From Paralichthys olivaceus (Eukaryota; Chordata; Actinopteri; Pleuronectiformes; Paralichthyidae), in assembly GCF_024713975.1 (NCBI RefSeq), contig NC_091110.1:20065001-20129000 (forward strand): a stretch of DNA of 64,000 nucleotides. Direction: 5' to 3'. The first letter of the stretch is position 1. Every line of letters starts with the position of its first letter. The position numbers and the translations under genes were made by a program. This document shows, piece by piece, positions 24,241 to 51,150 of the stretch. The notes below the pieces were generated by a model. It made no database searches, was not told the DNA's origin, and saw only the letters and a list, made by a program, of their open reading frames with translations.

Positions 24241-24396
24241 TGTCTGTGTGTGTGTCTCTGTGTGTGTGTGTGTGTCTCTGTGTGTCTCTCTGTGTGTGTG
24301 TGTGTCTGTCTCTGTGTGTCTGTCTGTCTCTGTGTGTGTGTGTCTCTGTGTGTGTGTGTGTGTTCAGCAGCTGGTAAACATGGAACATGAACAGTG
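23350..24396. promoter_or_regulatory. Bidirectional mrps18c/helq promoter region
   Basis: Intergenic interval between divergent start codons. It contains AT-rich sequence, an (ATT)n microsatellite at about 23760-23811, then 23830-24060 with GTTAGC/GCTAAC words, and a GT/TC-rich tract at 24093-24362 that ends just 34 bp before the helq start codon. In human MRPS18C and HELQ are also head-to-head. The transcription start sites cannot be located precisely. Confidence 0.5.
24093..24362 (+). repeat. GT-rich compound microsatellite before helq
   Basis: About 270 bp of almost pure TGTGTG interrupted by TC steps (CTGTCTGTC, CTCTGTGTG). Long overlapping ORFs of Cys/Val/Ser or His/Thr/Arg on both strands are artefacts of it. 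It probably lies in the helq core promoter or 5'UTR. Confidence 0.95.

Positions 24397-24397
<1 letters not shown>
24380..24397 (+). promoter_or_regulatory. Five-codon upstream ORF overlapping the helq start
   Basis: ATG at 24380 opens MEHEQ and stops at TGA 24395-24397. The last A of that stop is the first base of the helq ATG, a stop/start overlap of the TGATG type. A third ATG at 24387 opens a nine-codon ORF (MNSDELWRQ) ending at 24416, out of frame. Such clusters usually lower or condition main-ORF translation; whether the transcript includes them depends on the unknown start site. Confidence 0.6.
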
Positions 24398-29633
<5,236 letters not shown>

Positions 29634-30145
29634 GTTTATTTATCACATATATATTTAAACATGTCTTTTATTCTGAACTGCTGCATTTCTGCTTTTTATT
29701 CTTTTATTGGTTTGAAATTCACATGATATTAAAATAATGTGCACGTCGTCATGAACAGTTAATTTATTGATGCAGAAGTTTTATGAACTTCATGATCATG
29801 AAGAGACGTCACAGTCAGAACCATCAGAACCGTTCAGTCTGTAAAACACGTTTCCTTTATTAAAAATCTTCAGAATCACGTGAGTGAACAGGTGAGATGA
29901 TGTTTTCAGTTTATGAACTTAATGTGAAAGATGAGCAGGGTTTATACTGCAGCCAGCCACCAGGGGGCGGTGGAGCTGTCAGGTCTTTCTGTATGGATTG
30001 AGTCAGGGGCCCCTGCAGTTCTCATTAAGGCCCCTGCAGGTGTCATGGCCGCCCCTGTGCCTCCACACTGTGACCAGTGTTCAGACAGAGAAAGTGCGCC
30101 CCCTGCAGGAGGAGCAGACAGTTCAGGAAGTGTCTCAGTGTGATC
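29634..30145. other. helq 3'UTR and hpse upstream region
   Basis: About 510 bp between two same-strand genes: AT-rich helq 3' sequence to about 29900, then a fragment of a dispersed repeat (CTGCAGCCAGCCACCAGGGG, 29947-29966) and a GC-richer stretch with CCCCTGCAG words before the hpse ATG. CTCF-like cores sit at 29957-29969 (plus) and 30096-30109 (minus). Confidence 0.5.
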
Positions 30146-33100
30146 ATGAGTCTGCTCCTGCTCCTCTTCCTCCTCCGTCTCTCTGGCGGACTCCGCTTCA
30201 CCAGAGACCCGGGCCGGGTCCCCTCGGACCCGGGCTGGAACACAACCGGCTCCGGGTCTCAGCTCGTCACCGTCACCGCGGATTTAACCTCCATCATCCA
30301 CCGGGTCGACCCGAGGTTCCTGTCCGTCACCATCGACTCCAGCCTGGGGACAGAGGAGAGCTTCATGTACCTGCTGAGGTCAGGGGGGGGGGGGGGGGGA
30401 GTGTGTGAGAGAGAGAGTGTGTGAGAGAGAGAGAGAGAGTGTGTGTGTGAGAGAGAGAGAGAGAGTGTGTGTGTGAGAGAGAGAATGAGGGAGAGAGACT
30501 GTTTGTGTGTGTGTGTTTGTGTGTGAGAGAATGAGAGAGAGTGTGTGTGTGAGAGAGTGTGAGAGTGTGTGTGTGAGAGAGAGAATGAGGGAGAGAGACT
30601 GTGTGTGTGTGTGTGTGTGTGTGTGAGAGAATGAGAGAGAGTGTGTGTGTGAGAGAATGAGAGAGAGTGTGTGTGTGAGAGAATGAGAGAGAGTGTGTGT
30701 GTGAGAGAGTGTGAGAGTGTGTGTTTTTGTGTGTGAGTTTTTGTCTTTGTGTTGTGCGTGTGTGTGTGTGTGTCTTTGTGTTGTGTGTGTGTGTGTCTTT
30801 GTGTTGTGTGTGTGTGTGTGTGTTTGTCTTTGTGTTGTGTGTGTGTGTGTCTTTGTGTTGTGTGTGTGTGTGTGTGTTTGTCTTTGTGTTGTGTGTGTGT
30901 GTTTTTGTGTGTGTGTGTGTGTGTGTGTCTTTGTGTTGTGTGTGTGTGTGTGTCTTTGTGTTGTGTGTGTGTGTGTGTGTGTGTGTGTCTTTGTGTTGTG
31001 TTGTGTGTGTGTGTGTCTTTGTGTTGTGTGTGTGTGTCTTTGTGTTGTGTTGTGTGTGTGTGTGTCTTTGTGTTGTGTGTGTGTTTGTCTTTGTGTTGTG
31101 TGTGTGTGTTAATCTATGTTTTGCTTCAAACAACTTTTATTTTCATTTCTAAAAATCATCAAAACTCAAAAACCCTCTGGTTTCATCTGAATCCGTTTGA
31201 TGAGCTCATGTTTTGTGTTCAGCTCTCAGAAGATCAGGACGTTGACCAAAGCTCTGACTCCATCGTTCCTGAGGTTCGGTGGAACGAGACAAGACTTCAT
31301 GGTTTTCACTCCTCAGAGGAAACATCTGGAAACATCAGGCGTCGCTGCAGGTGACGTTCAGAGCTCCTCCCTCCGCTCGGCTTCTTAAGGAAATAAAAAA
31401 TATGAACAATCAGAAACAACAGGAAGTCTTTTCTTTGCTCTCCGGTGACACCTAGTGGCCGGATGCATGATATTTTCATCTTATCAGTATGTTACTTTCT
31501 TTTGAACACGATATCTCAAGATGAGTCTGAGGGAGTCTCTGCAGATCTTACACAAACGTTCATTTAGACTCACAGATGAGCTGATCAGATTTGGATGGTT
31601 AAAGGTCAGAGGTCACAGTGAAGGAAGGAAGCGTGTGAACCAACGTCCTCTCTGCTCTCGTCAGCTCCGTCCTGTGATGAAGTGGCGTTGCCGTCGTGGT
31701 TGGAGGACAGACTGAAGAAGGAGTGGACGACGCAGCAGCTGATCCTGATGAGAGAAGACGCTCAGAGGAAGTACAGGAAGGTCAAGTTCACAGGTATGAG
31801 CACGTAAACATGTGAACACGTGAACATGTGAACACGTGACGCGCCGACTGACCCTCTTCCTGTGACAGAGCTGACCGTGGACCTGCTGAACTCATTCTCC
31901 AGCTGTTCGGGGACGGATCTGATCTTCGGGCTGAACGCTCTCCTCAGAACAGACGACAACAGCTGGAACAGCAGCAACGCTCGCTCCCTGCTGCAGTACT
32001 GCGAGTCCAGACGCTACGCCGTGTCCTGGGAGCTGGGAAACGGTTCGACGACACGCCAGCTGACGCGCAGCTTCATGTCACGTCTCCACACTGAGGTCGG
32101 AGTTTGACATCTGTCGTGGGTTTTTTCCTCAGAACCCAACAGTTTCGTGAAGAAGGCCGGGATCCGAGTGGACGGACATCAGCTCGGAAAGGACTTCACC
32201 CGTCTCCGAGAGATGATGTCAGAGTCCAAATTTTACCATGGCGCCGGGCTGTACGGGCCGGACGTGGGCCAACCGCGAGACCACAGGATCGACATCCTGG
32301 AGGGGTGAGAGGTCACGCTTACATGGAAACAATAATCTGATATGAACCAGATTTCCTGTTTAACCAGATCTCCTCATGTTCACACACACACGTACATACT
32401 TATACACACATGTACATAATTGTACACACATGTACATACTTATACACACATGTACATACTTATACACACATGTACATACTTATACACACATGTATATACT
32501 TATACACACATATAATTACATATGTACTGTATTTGTATTGGTGTGCAGCAGAGAACAGTCTCAGCGGCCGAGGACGGAGCCGACGTTCTGTGATTAGATT
32601 AGCGTCATGTGAGCTGCACACTTCATCTCATTTGGTCCAGAACGTTTGAACTCTGGTTTTTCCGTCGCTCGGACGCTCGCTGCGCTCGTTCACGTGGATC
32701 ATTCTCCTCCAAGTCTCCATCGAGTTCACGACACAGTGATTTCTGTCCTGTAGGTTCCTGCAGAGCGGAGCGGACGCCATCGACGCCTGTACCTGGCACC
32801 AGTGAGTTCAGCCGTCTCACCCTGTGATGTTTGCACGATGACCATAAAGTTCTTACATTAACACAACTCGTGACTTCACGCTGAGTCACTTCTTTAAACA
32901 TGATGCAGGTAGAAACATTAAGCAGCGTTAACTCGTCCCCCCGTCTCTCAGTTACTATGTGAACGGCAGAGACACGTCCCTGGAGGATTTTCTGGATCCA
33001 GAGATTCTCGACTCTCTGACGTTAAAGGCCAAAGAAGTTCTGAGGGTAAAGACAGTGGACACGTCACAGAGACACTTTGACACGTGTATGCAGATGTTGA

Positions 33101-34806
33101 CATGTGTCCTCTGTTCAGAGAGTAAAGACGGCGTCCCCGGGGAAGGCGGTTTGGCTCGGAGAGACGAGCTCGGCGTACGGAGGAGGAGCTGTGGGTCTGT
33201 CTGACGCGTTCGTCGCAGGATTCATGTGAGAAAAAACCCAAAACGTTCTATTAGAGCTGAGATCAGAACAACGTGTTCATGCACCCGCGTCATGTACAGG
33301 ACTCTAATGAACGTAAAGCTAGCGCACTGATTACCCAGCAGCCCCTGGTCTCATGATAAACATTACCCCCCCCCCACACACACACACACACACACACAGT
33401 GTTACAGTGAGAGTGTGCCCCCTGCAGGTGGCTGGACAAACTGGGCCTGGCAGCCACTCTGGGCCTGGACGTGGTGATGAGGCAGGTGCTCATTGGTTCT
33501 GGAAGCTACCACCTGGTCGACGACAACCTGGACCCACTTCCTGTAAGACCTTCTTCTTCACTGCTTCTCTAAATGTCTGCTGCAGCAGGACGTGTCTCAT
33601 CGTCCCAGTGAGTTAGATGAACCGATTAGTTAACAATCGTAAATGAACGTAGACTGAACGTCCATGTTGGTCGGGACGATAAAGACAAAGCTAAACCCAG
33701 AGCAGGGGCGGTCACTTCCTGACCAATCACAACAGAGCGGACCAGCTGTCCAATCAGAGCACACTGGGCTTTATCAGGAGGGGGGGTCTTAAAGAGACAG
33801 GAGCTAAAACCAAGAGTTTGAGACAGAGGCTGAAGAGAGGAGCTGCAGCGATGGACAGTCTGAGGACACAGATTCTGAACATTAGAGCGTGAATATTTCT
33901 CTCATAACTACTTCCTGTGAGAGTGAACAGAGTTGCTGCTGACCTCACGTGTCGTCTCTCAGGACTACTGGTTGTCTCTTCTCTACAAGAGACTCGTGGG
34001 ACCGGAGGTTCTGAAGATTGAGGCGGTTTCTGCTCTCGGCCGCAGCAAAAGAGTGAGAGTGTATCTGCACTGCTCCAACACAAAGAGGTTCTCTCTCAAC
34101 ATCACCCTGTTTTCTTCTGATGTAACTTCCTGTAATAACCCCGCCCCGCTCTGTCCGTGTCCGCAGCTACAGCAGCGGAGCGCTCACGTTGATGTCCATG
34201 AACCTGAGTAAGAAACCAGCCCAGATCTCGGCTCCTGCGCTCGTCTCCTCGGGCACAGTGGAGGCTTTTGTCCTGCAGGCCGACCGGCCGGGGGAGGAGG
34301 GGCTCTACTCCAGGTGCCTCCGTCAATGTGCCCATTTATCCCTGAGGACTCAGCTCCTCAAGTCACGAGGAGACTCACACTGTGTCACTTAGTTTCAGTG
34401 TTAGAGGAGTTTACAGATTCCTCAGGAGCTTCATTAAAGGAGCAGTCCACCGGATCTAAACACACAGTCACTGCTGCTGCTTCCATCTCATCATAGAAGT
34501 GGAATCAGTGAATGTATCTTAATATTTTGAGGATTTAAATTCGTCTCTGTAGAGTCAGGATATGTGTTTTAGACTAATTGATTAATTGATGAATCAATAA
34601 TGAAAATCTGTCTTTTAATTTTTTGAAGGTCTGTGAAACTGAACGGAGACGTGCTGGAGATGGTGGACGATAAAACTCTCCCCGACCTCAAGGGAGTACG
34701 TCTTCCTCCGGCTGATCACCTGCAGCTTCCTGCGTACTCTCTGGCCTTCTTCGTCTTCACAGACGCTCGAGCCGCCGCCTGTCACGACCACAGACACCTC
34801 CGATGA
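30146..34806 (+). CDS. hpse: Heparanase (12 exons)
   Basis: Endo-beta-glucuronidase of glycoside hydrolase family 79; secreted and lysosomal, cuts heparan sulfate chains. Exons: 30146-30378, 31223-31350, 31665-31793, 31869-32042, 32133-32304, 32754-32801, 32952-33045, 33119-33225, 33428-33542, 33963-34087, 34167-34313, 34629-34806; 549 aa (human 543). A leucine-rich signal peptide ([15 protein letters not shown]) sets the start; an upstream in-frame Met exists but would bury it. Small-subunit signature FLSVTID; proton donor Glu222 in WELGNEPNSF; nucleophile Glu341 in [19 protein letters not shown] and NYHLVDE-like [17 protein letters not shown]-terminal [12 protein letters not shown]. Catalytic residues sit within three positions of human (225 and 343). 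The tail runs a few residues past the human end. hpse2 was considered, but helq adjacency and the intact active site support hpse. Confidence 0.95.
30385..31111 (+). repeat. Compound GA/GT microsatellite filling hpse intron 1
   Basis: About 725 bp of simple sequence: a G-run, then alternating GAGAGA and GTGTGT blocks to about 30720, followed by roughly 16-18 copies of a higher-order unit, GTCTTTGTGTT plus (GT)n, of variable length. Overlapping ORFs of 130-256 codons on both strands are artefacts. Confidence 0.95.
31500..31622 (+). repeat. Dispersed teleost repeat fragment (family B), copy 1
   Basis: Begins AACACGATATCTCAAGATGA and continues with ATCTTACACAAACGTTCATT, then a GACTCACAGATGAGCTGATC block and GGTTAAAGGTCAGAGGTCAC. 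A second diverged copy lies at about 41465-41590. This module is familiar to me as a common fish-genome repeat; its class is not known to me. It lies in hpse intron 2. Confidence 0.65.
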
Positions 34807-35098
34807 CGCCGTGGACAAAGAGACGTCTGTAGACAGAGCTGATCGTCTCTGGACTGAACAGACTTAAACTCAGGTGACGACTTTGAAACGAGGAACTACT
34901 TTCAAAACAAGTTTCTAATAAAGTGTTTTTCTAATTCTGTTCACAAAGTGGTGACGTGTTGTAAATAAAGATGGACAACGTGACTTCTGTGAATTACAGA
35001 TCGAGGTTTCCTTCAGTTTTTCTTTCTTTATTTTCATCATTTCATCACAAAGTCTGGAAGCTTCAACGCATCACAACCAAACAGCAGCAGAGACGTTT
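34807..35098. other. Convergent hpse/myl7 3' ends
   Basis: hpse 3'UTR with AATAAA at about 34916-34921 and 34963-34968, and a minus-strand AATAAA (TTTATT near 35027) for myl7. The two transcripts end within about 100 bp of each other. No other gene signal. Confidence 0.55.
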
Positions 35099-36793
35099 TC
35101 ATTCCTCCTGCTCCTCCCCGTGTGTGATGATGTAACACAGAGATTTGTAATCCAAGTTTCCTGCTGTGTCGATATTTGACGACTGAAACATCTGCTTCAC
35201 CTGAAACGACACACGTTGACAGACGGGTTGTAAGAAACGTAATTTAACTTAAACGTAATAATGTGAAGTGATGAAATCCTTCGATAGACTCATGACGTCA
35301 TCAGAAACCTTCTCTACCTCCTCAGATGAAAACTTGTCGGCCTGTGTCATCAGCAAATTCTGTAATCTGTTCAAATGAAACAGGACACTTAGATTTGTTC
35401 AAACAGCAGAGAGACGTTCGTAAGAGCTGACGACTCACTCGTCCGTGTGAACGAAGCCTTTGGCGTCAGGGTCAAACATTTTGAAAGCGTTTAAGATGGC
35501 GTCCTCAGGGTCAGTGCCTGAAAACACAGAAAACCTTCCGTCAGTTCATGACCTCTGACCCCTCGTCAGCTCCAGTCTCAAAATAAAAACACTATTAGAA
35601 GATTAAACCTCGGAGGAAATATGATTTTCTCACCGTGCAACTTTTCTCCAAACAGGTTGAGGAACATGGTGAAGTTGATGGGACCAGTGGCTTCTCTCAA
35701 CATGTCCTCCACCTCATTGTCCTTCACGTTGAGTTTACCTGAAACACACACACACACACACCTCAGAGATGAATCTGTGTGACGGAGCAGGAAGAATCTG
35801 ATCATGTGTCGGTTTAGCATCGGAGCTACGAACCCAGAGACGCGTACGTGTCCTTCAGATCCTCTTTGTCGATGAATCCGTCTCGGTTCTGATCGATCAG
35901 TGTGAACGCCTGAATCACAAACGTAAAAAATATAAGAACATGTTTCAAATAATAAGTTAAACCTCACGAACGGGACTTTACCTCTTTAAACTCTTGGATC
36001 TGAGTTTGTTCGAACATGGAGAACACGTTGGACGAGGCCCTCTGAGCTCGTTTGGCGCCTCCTTCCTTCTTCTTTGTCTTTCTACTCGCCTGATGACACA
36101 AAAACTCACGTTAGAAACTCACTGAAACTGTCGTTACTGTTAAAAACCGTCCAGAGAAAAGAAACGTTTTCACTTCATAGAATGGAACAAATTCAGTTTT
36201 GGTTTATAAAGATATTTCACCATAGTTGACCTGATAAAACTCCTTTAATATTCACTGATACCTTCATATTTATAATACATGTTACTTCAGTGTTATTTTA
36301 TTATAATACATTCCATGAAATTCCATTCCATTAATAATGATCACACTTTTATCAACAAGAAGAATTTTCACTTTTTCACAACAATTTATTATAAATAGTC
36401 TTTTCTGATTGTGGAGGATTAAATCTGAATATTCTATCTGTATTTTCAAATGAGCTTGTTAGGATTTATTGTGTTTACAGAAATACACAGTGTGCTTATT
36501 AATATAAATAAAATCTATTACACATGTTTAGCACATGACAATGTTAATAAATAGCTGATTTACATTTAATCTTTCAGTAAAAACACTTTAAATTATAAAA
36601 AATATGAATTAGATTCACACATTGTCAACACAAGACCATCAAACATTATGACATTTCATTCATTCTTTGTATTTTTAATCCAGTAAATGTTCGTCTTGGT
36701 TAATTTTGTTTAAACTTTGATCTCCAAGTTTAAATATTTGATTAAAACTGAACTCAACATTTAAAATAAAAACTTGATGTGAGTACGTACCAT
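35099..36793 (-). CDS. myl7: Cardiac/atrial myosin regulatory light chain (7 exons)
   Basis: Sarcomeric regulatory light chain of the heart. Minus-strand exons: 36793-36791 (ATG only), 36089-35982, 35909-35834, 35738-35634, 35517-35439, 35366-35318, 35200-35099; 173 aa (human MYL7 175). The N-terminus [20 protein letters not shown] resembles zebrafish cmlc2/myl7 and carries the kinase-type RASS site (Ser20/Ser21). EF-hand 1 loop [12 protein letters not shown] (43-54) has all calcium ligands; later EF-hands are degenerate ([12 protein letters not shown]). Other matches: [52 protein letters not shown]. myl2 and myl10 are alternatives; the lysine-rich N-terminus and THGEE tail favour myl7. A first coding exon holding only the ATG is typical of this family. 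Confidence 0.9.
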
Positions 36794-36900
36794 CTCTGCT
36801 CCTCTTCGTCTCTGTGATGCCGGCGGTGCAGTGAGCAGAGATTTAAATAGAGCAGCTGTCGGGGGTCGACCACAGGGACGGTGATGATGGTCTGAGTGAG
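36794..36900 (-). promoter_or_regulatory. myl7 core promoter
   Basis: On the minus strand, upstream of the ATG, lies CTCTATTTAAATCTC (36838-36852): a TATTTAAA TATA-like box that also fits the MEF2 pattern CTA(A/T)4. An E-box CAGCTG lies at about 36853-36858, next to a GTCGACC word. The TATA-like box is about 50 bp from the ATG, allowing a short first-exon leader. MEF2/E-box control is usual for cardiac light-chain genes; activity is inferred. Confidence 0.6.
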
Positions 36901-37204
36901 GGGGGGTCCTCAGGGGCCCCTCCAGCCTCGCACTCTTCCCCTTACATGGTCACCAAGTTCTGTAAAACGCTGGTTCTCCTGAGGCTCGGCAACTGCTGCT
37001 GCTGATCAAAACCTTTTACAGTGATTCTATTTACAGTGAGAAGACGGACGGAGGACGGAGGAGAAGATCCTCATCTCTTTATTCTTATCGAACGTAGAGA
37101 AGATCAAACACGGATCAGGTCGTCACCGAGTCACAAAGATAAGAGACGACGATGATGTGAAAAAACCCACACAGTTCCAAACTGTCACAACACGTTAAAA
37201 TCTC

Positions 37205-37362
37205 ACAGTCAGAGTGTTTCCAGACATGAAATGAAGTTCAGACATGTTCCTGACATGTTCCTGACATGTTCCTGACATGTTCCTGACATGTGAGAAACAT
37301 GTTCCTGACATGTTCCTGACATGTTAGAAACATGTTCCTGACATGTTCCTGACATGTTCCAT
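37205..37362 (+). repeat. Tandem ACATGTTCCTG decamer-type repeat
   Basis: About ten units of TGTTCCTGACA with occasional GAGAAACATG or TAGAAACATG steps, upstream of myl7. The same word flanks the family A repeat copies at 640-870 and 62420-62560, so it may be an expanded edge of that element. Confidence 0.75.
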
Positions 37363-37499
37363 CATAGTGCTGAGGAGATCCTGAGTGAAGTTTCATTTGT
37401 AATGTAGTGACAGAGTTTATTCAACATGTATCTTACTTTGATTTTCAAACTTTAACTACACCGAGAGCTTTTATTGTGATACTCTACATGAAGCTGATA

Positions 37500-37820
37500 G
37501 TTATGTATGTACTGATGTACTTGTACTGATGTACTTGTGTACTGATGTACTTGTACTGATGTACTTGTGTACTTGTACTTGTGTACTTGTACTGATGTAC
37601 TTGTGTACTTGTACTGATGTACTTGTGTACTTGTACTGATGTACTTGTGTACTGATGTACTTGTGTACTTGTACTTGTGTACTTGTACTTGTGTACTTGT
37701 ACTCCAGATAAACTCTTCTGATGTACTTGTGTACTGATGTACTTGTACTCCAGATAGACTCTTCTGATGAACTTGTGTACTTGTACTGATGTACTTGTGT
37801 ACTTGTACTCCAGATGTACT
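37500..37820 (+). repeat. Minisatellite of GTACTTGTACTGAT units
   Basis: Roughly 320 bp built from 10-16 bp units (GTACTTGTACTGAT, GTACTTGTGTACTGAT), with three longer inserts containing CTCCAGATA. GTAC palindromes recur throughout. Tyr/Lys/Thr/Ser ORFs on the minus strand are artefacts. It lies between the myl7 promoter and the calcineurin promoter. Confidence 0.9.
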
Positions 37821-38029
37821 CTCTCAGAGTCCGGTGTAATAACAGATGAATCATTAACGACATTAAATCTTAATATCACCAGACAAGTGTTTTGTGCTGA
37901 GTACCCGGATGTGACCCTTCAGTGTTCTGATGCCTGCTCTGTGTCACATGTTCCCTAGTTTCAGATCTGACACTGACATGCTCACTCCTCACGGTGAGCG
38001 GGCCGGATGCGGGTCGGGTGACCGTGTGA

Positions 38030-38683
38030 CGGCGTGACGGCGGTTCGAGTCCGGACCGGAACCGTTCTGAGCGAACAGGCTCCTCAGGTCGGTCGCAGTG
38101 TTTCAGTTTCCCCGCGGTCCGTGAACGCGTCGCATTAGCAGCGCATTAATACTACACTACCCACAAGCCCCCCCGCGCCGAGCCGAGCTGGAGGAAATCC
38201 GCTGCGGGATTATTTCTAATCCGACGCGTCTGGACGAGGAACCGGATCACGACCGGAGGAAGCAGCTCGATCCCGCGGCCTGTGCAGACGCAGCTGCTCC
38301 TTCTGTACCGGGCTAAAGTTGGGATGATCCGCGGCTCCGCTCGCTGCTGCCGCGGCCACTGATCGGCGCTGCTCGGGCCGTTTCCTGGAGCCATCCGTCC
38401 TCTGACAGCGGCTCGGTACCACCGCACCTCGGGGGCAGAGAGGGGACCCGGACCCGCCGCGACTCTGAACACGGCTCCACCTGCTCCGCCGCCGCGTTTA
38501 GCTCCAGCCTGGCTCGGTTCGGCTCGGCTCGGCTCCGGTGTCCTGTCCGCGGACTGAAGCGCTGCTGCAGCTCGCTCTCTGCTAGCTAGCGCGGCTAGCT
38601 CGCTCCAGCTAGCTAGCTGGTGAGGAATTTCTCAAGTTTAGTCCGGAACAGAGTGACCATCCGGCGGCTCATCGGGAGGGAGC
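38030..38683 (+). promoter_or_regulatory. CpG-rich promoter and 5'UTR of ppp3cc
   Basis: GC- and CpG-dense stretch unlike the surrounding AT-rich DNA, with no TATA box, leading to the ATG at 38684. It has repeated GGCTC/GCTCGG words at about 38500-38540 and clustered GCTAGC palindromes at about 38580-38622. Minus-strand ORFs of 68-106 codons here are CpG-island artefacts. Confidence 0.6.
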
Positions 38684-49317
<10,634 letters not shown>

Positions 49318-49594
49318 GTCCTCCTTCACCTCCCCTCTCCTTCCTCCTCCCCTCTCCTCACCCCTCCTCTCGCTTCTCCTTTCAGAGCAGGAGACAAGGC
49401 AGTTCAGTCCGAGCGAACGTCACCGCGCTTAATTTATTTCATCCATTAAATATCATAGATTCAGACTGAACGGGATAAAATCTCATTGCACTTGGACAAA
49501 TCGCTGCCGTGTTCCATCTGGAGCCTGCGATTTTTTTTATCTTGATTATTTTTCATTTTGTGGAGGAAGTGACGCTCATTGAAACGCTGTGTTT

Positions 49595-49637
<43 letters not shown>

Positions 49638-49648
49638 AACACACACAT

Positions 49649-49681
<33 letters not shown>

Positions 49682-50882
49682 CAGCTCCATCCTTTCTTAT
49701 GCCAATGATAGTGTGACTGAGCTCTGACGAGCGAGTATTGACATTTATATTATATCTGTACATTTTAATTGTTCCCTCTTTTCAATGTGATGGTTTTTTT
49801 TTTACAACCTATTGATTAAGAATTAATTATTCAGAGCGGGGGAGGAGGGGTGAGGGACGAGGGGTGAGGGACGAGGGAGGAGGGGTGAGGGAGGAGGGGG
49901 TGAGGATTTAAAGGGTAATTTCGCTTTATTGCAACTAAAGTCTTGATGAAGTTCATTGGAAACTGTTGGAATCTGAACTCAAGGTCAACTTACCCGCTTC
50001 TGTCTCGTGTTGTCGTGGTAACAACCTTGAGTAAGGACTCTTTACTTTCGTAAATGGCGCGTGACCTCTGACCTGCGGGACGACAGGTTTGTGATTTCCT
50101 GCTCGTAAAAACACAACCGATGCGATTATGAATAGCTATGACATCACAGATCATTATTAGTATTATTATGTATAATCCTTTTCACAATAAAAGGACGTTT
50201 TTACTGTGAAAACTAAAGAAATCAAATCTTCAGATGCGCGGCTGCGTGTTCGTCCCGACAGTCACAGTTTTCCTGTTCGGTTTAGATCCGTGGTTCCAAA
50301 CCTTTTTGTGTTTGTGACGCCTGAACAGGAAGTGATGTCTGAGCAAAGGTTCAAAAAGAATCATGCTAGTTTAGTTTTTTGTCATTTCCTCCTCCAGTGA
50401 TCACGTCGTGGTCCACGCGTCCTTTAATTCGGTTCAATTAGAGTCAGTTTTTTTTTTTTCTCTCTGAACGGAGCCGTCGCACCAAATCTACGCACAAACG
50501 GAGAACGTGAGCTCAGTTCAGTCAGGAGCGAGTTCTGCAGCTGTGACCTTGTCGGTGCTTCATACATGAAGGAGCCACTGATCCTGAACGTTCTCACTCT
50601 ACATCACGTGTCGTGCGTTTCCTGTGAGTGTTGGTTTGACTCCACGGCGAAAGTAAAGGAAGTTCCAAATATGGTCAGGGGTGGGCGTGGTTTGGTCTCC
50701 TGTCAGTTGTCTACGTAATTCAGCACCTGACCTGAGAACCGAGGTCTGACCGCGCTCGTCTGCCTCAGTTTTCTGTTTCTGTCACAGACGATGAACTAAA
50801 ACTTCACTAGTTAAAGTTGCTCTGAACCGGAATGATCCTTTAAAAGGAGAGCAGTGTGGGAGAAGGAGGCGGTTTCCATGGC

Positions 50883-50913
<31 letters not shown>

Positions 50914-51150
50914 CCGGGTGGGTTTGATTTAATGATTCGTTTTTTTTTGTTTCGGGGAAGTGGGTGGAGTTTGTTGGGATTTTGTCGGGAACATTTCTGA
51001 ACATATCTCACAGAATGTACAGGAAAAAAAAAGATTAAAATCAAGATTTGTTTTTTTCTTTACAGATTACGTTTTGTTGAGTACATGTATCGCGAGGCCT
51101 CATTTATGTAGATGTTTCACTCCATTCAAATAAAAAACAGAAAAGTAACC
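49318..51150 (+). other. ppp3cc 3'UTR
   Basis: Downstream of the stop there is no further ORF with support. It holds a (CA)n tract at about 49598-49679 interrupted by TAAACACACA steps, a G-rich purine run at 49838-49910, a (GAT)n at about 50882-50910, and candidate poly(A) signals AATAAA near 50186 and 51129. The true 3' end is unknown. Confidence 0.5.
49838..49910 (+). repeat. G-rich purine tract with quadruplex potential
   Basis: Repeats of GGGGTGAGGGACGA and GGGAGGAGGGGTGAGGGAGG give more than four GGG runs with short loops on the sense strand, inside the presumed ppp3cc 3'UTR. Formation of a quadruplex is inferred from spacing only. Confidence 0.6.

Noticed and set aside
30363-31354. ORFs of 133-256 codons on both strands
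   Set aside because: Products of the GA/GT microsatellite in hpse intron 1.
37484-37879. Tyr/Thr/Ser/Lys repeat ORFs upstream of ppp3cc
   Set aside because: Artefact of the GTACTTGTACTGAT minisatellite.
38152-38472. 106-codon minus-strand ORF in the ppp3cc 5' region
   Set aside because: CpG-island composition leaves few stops; no homologue recognised and no splice support.
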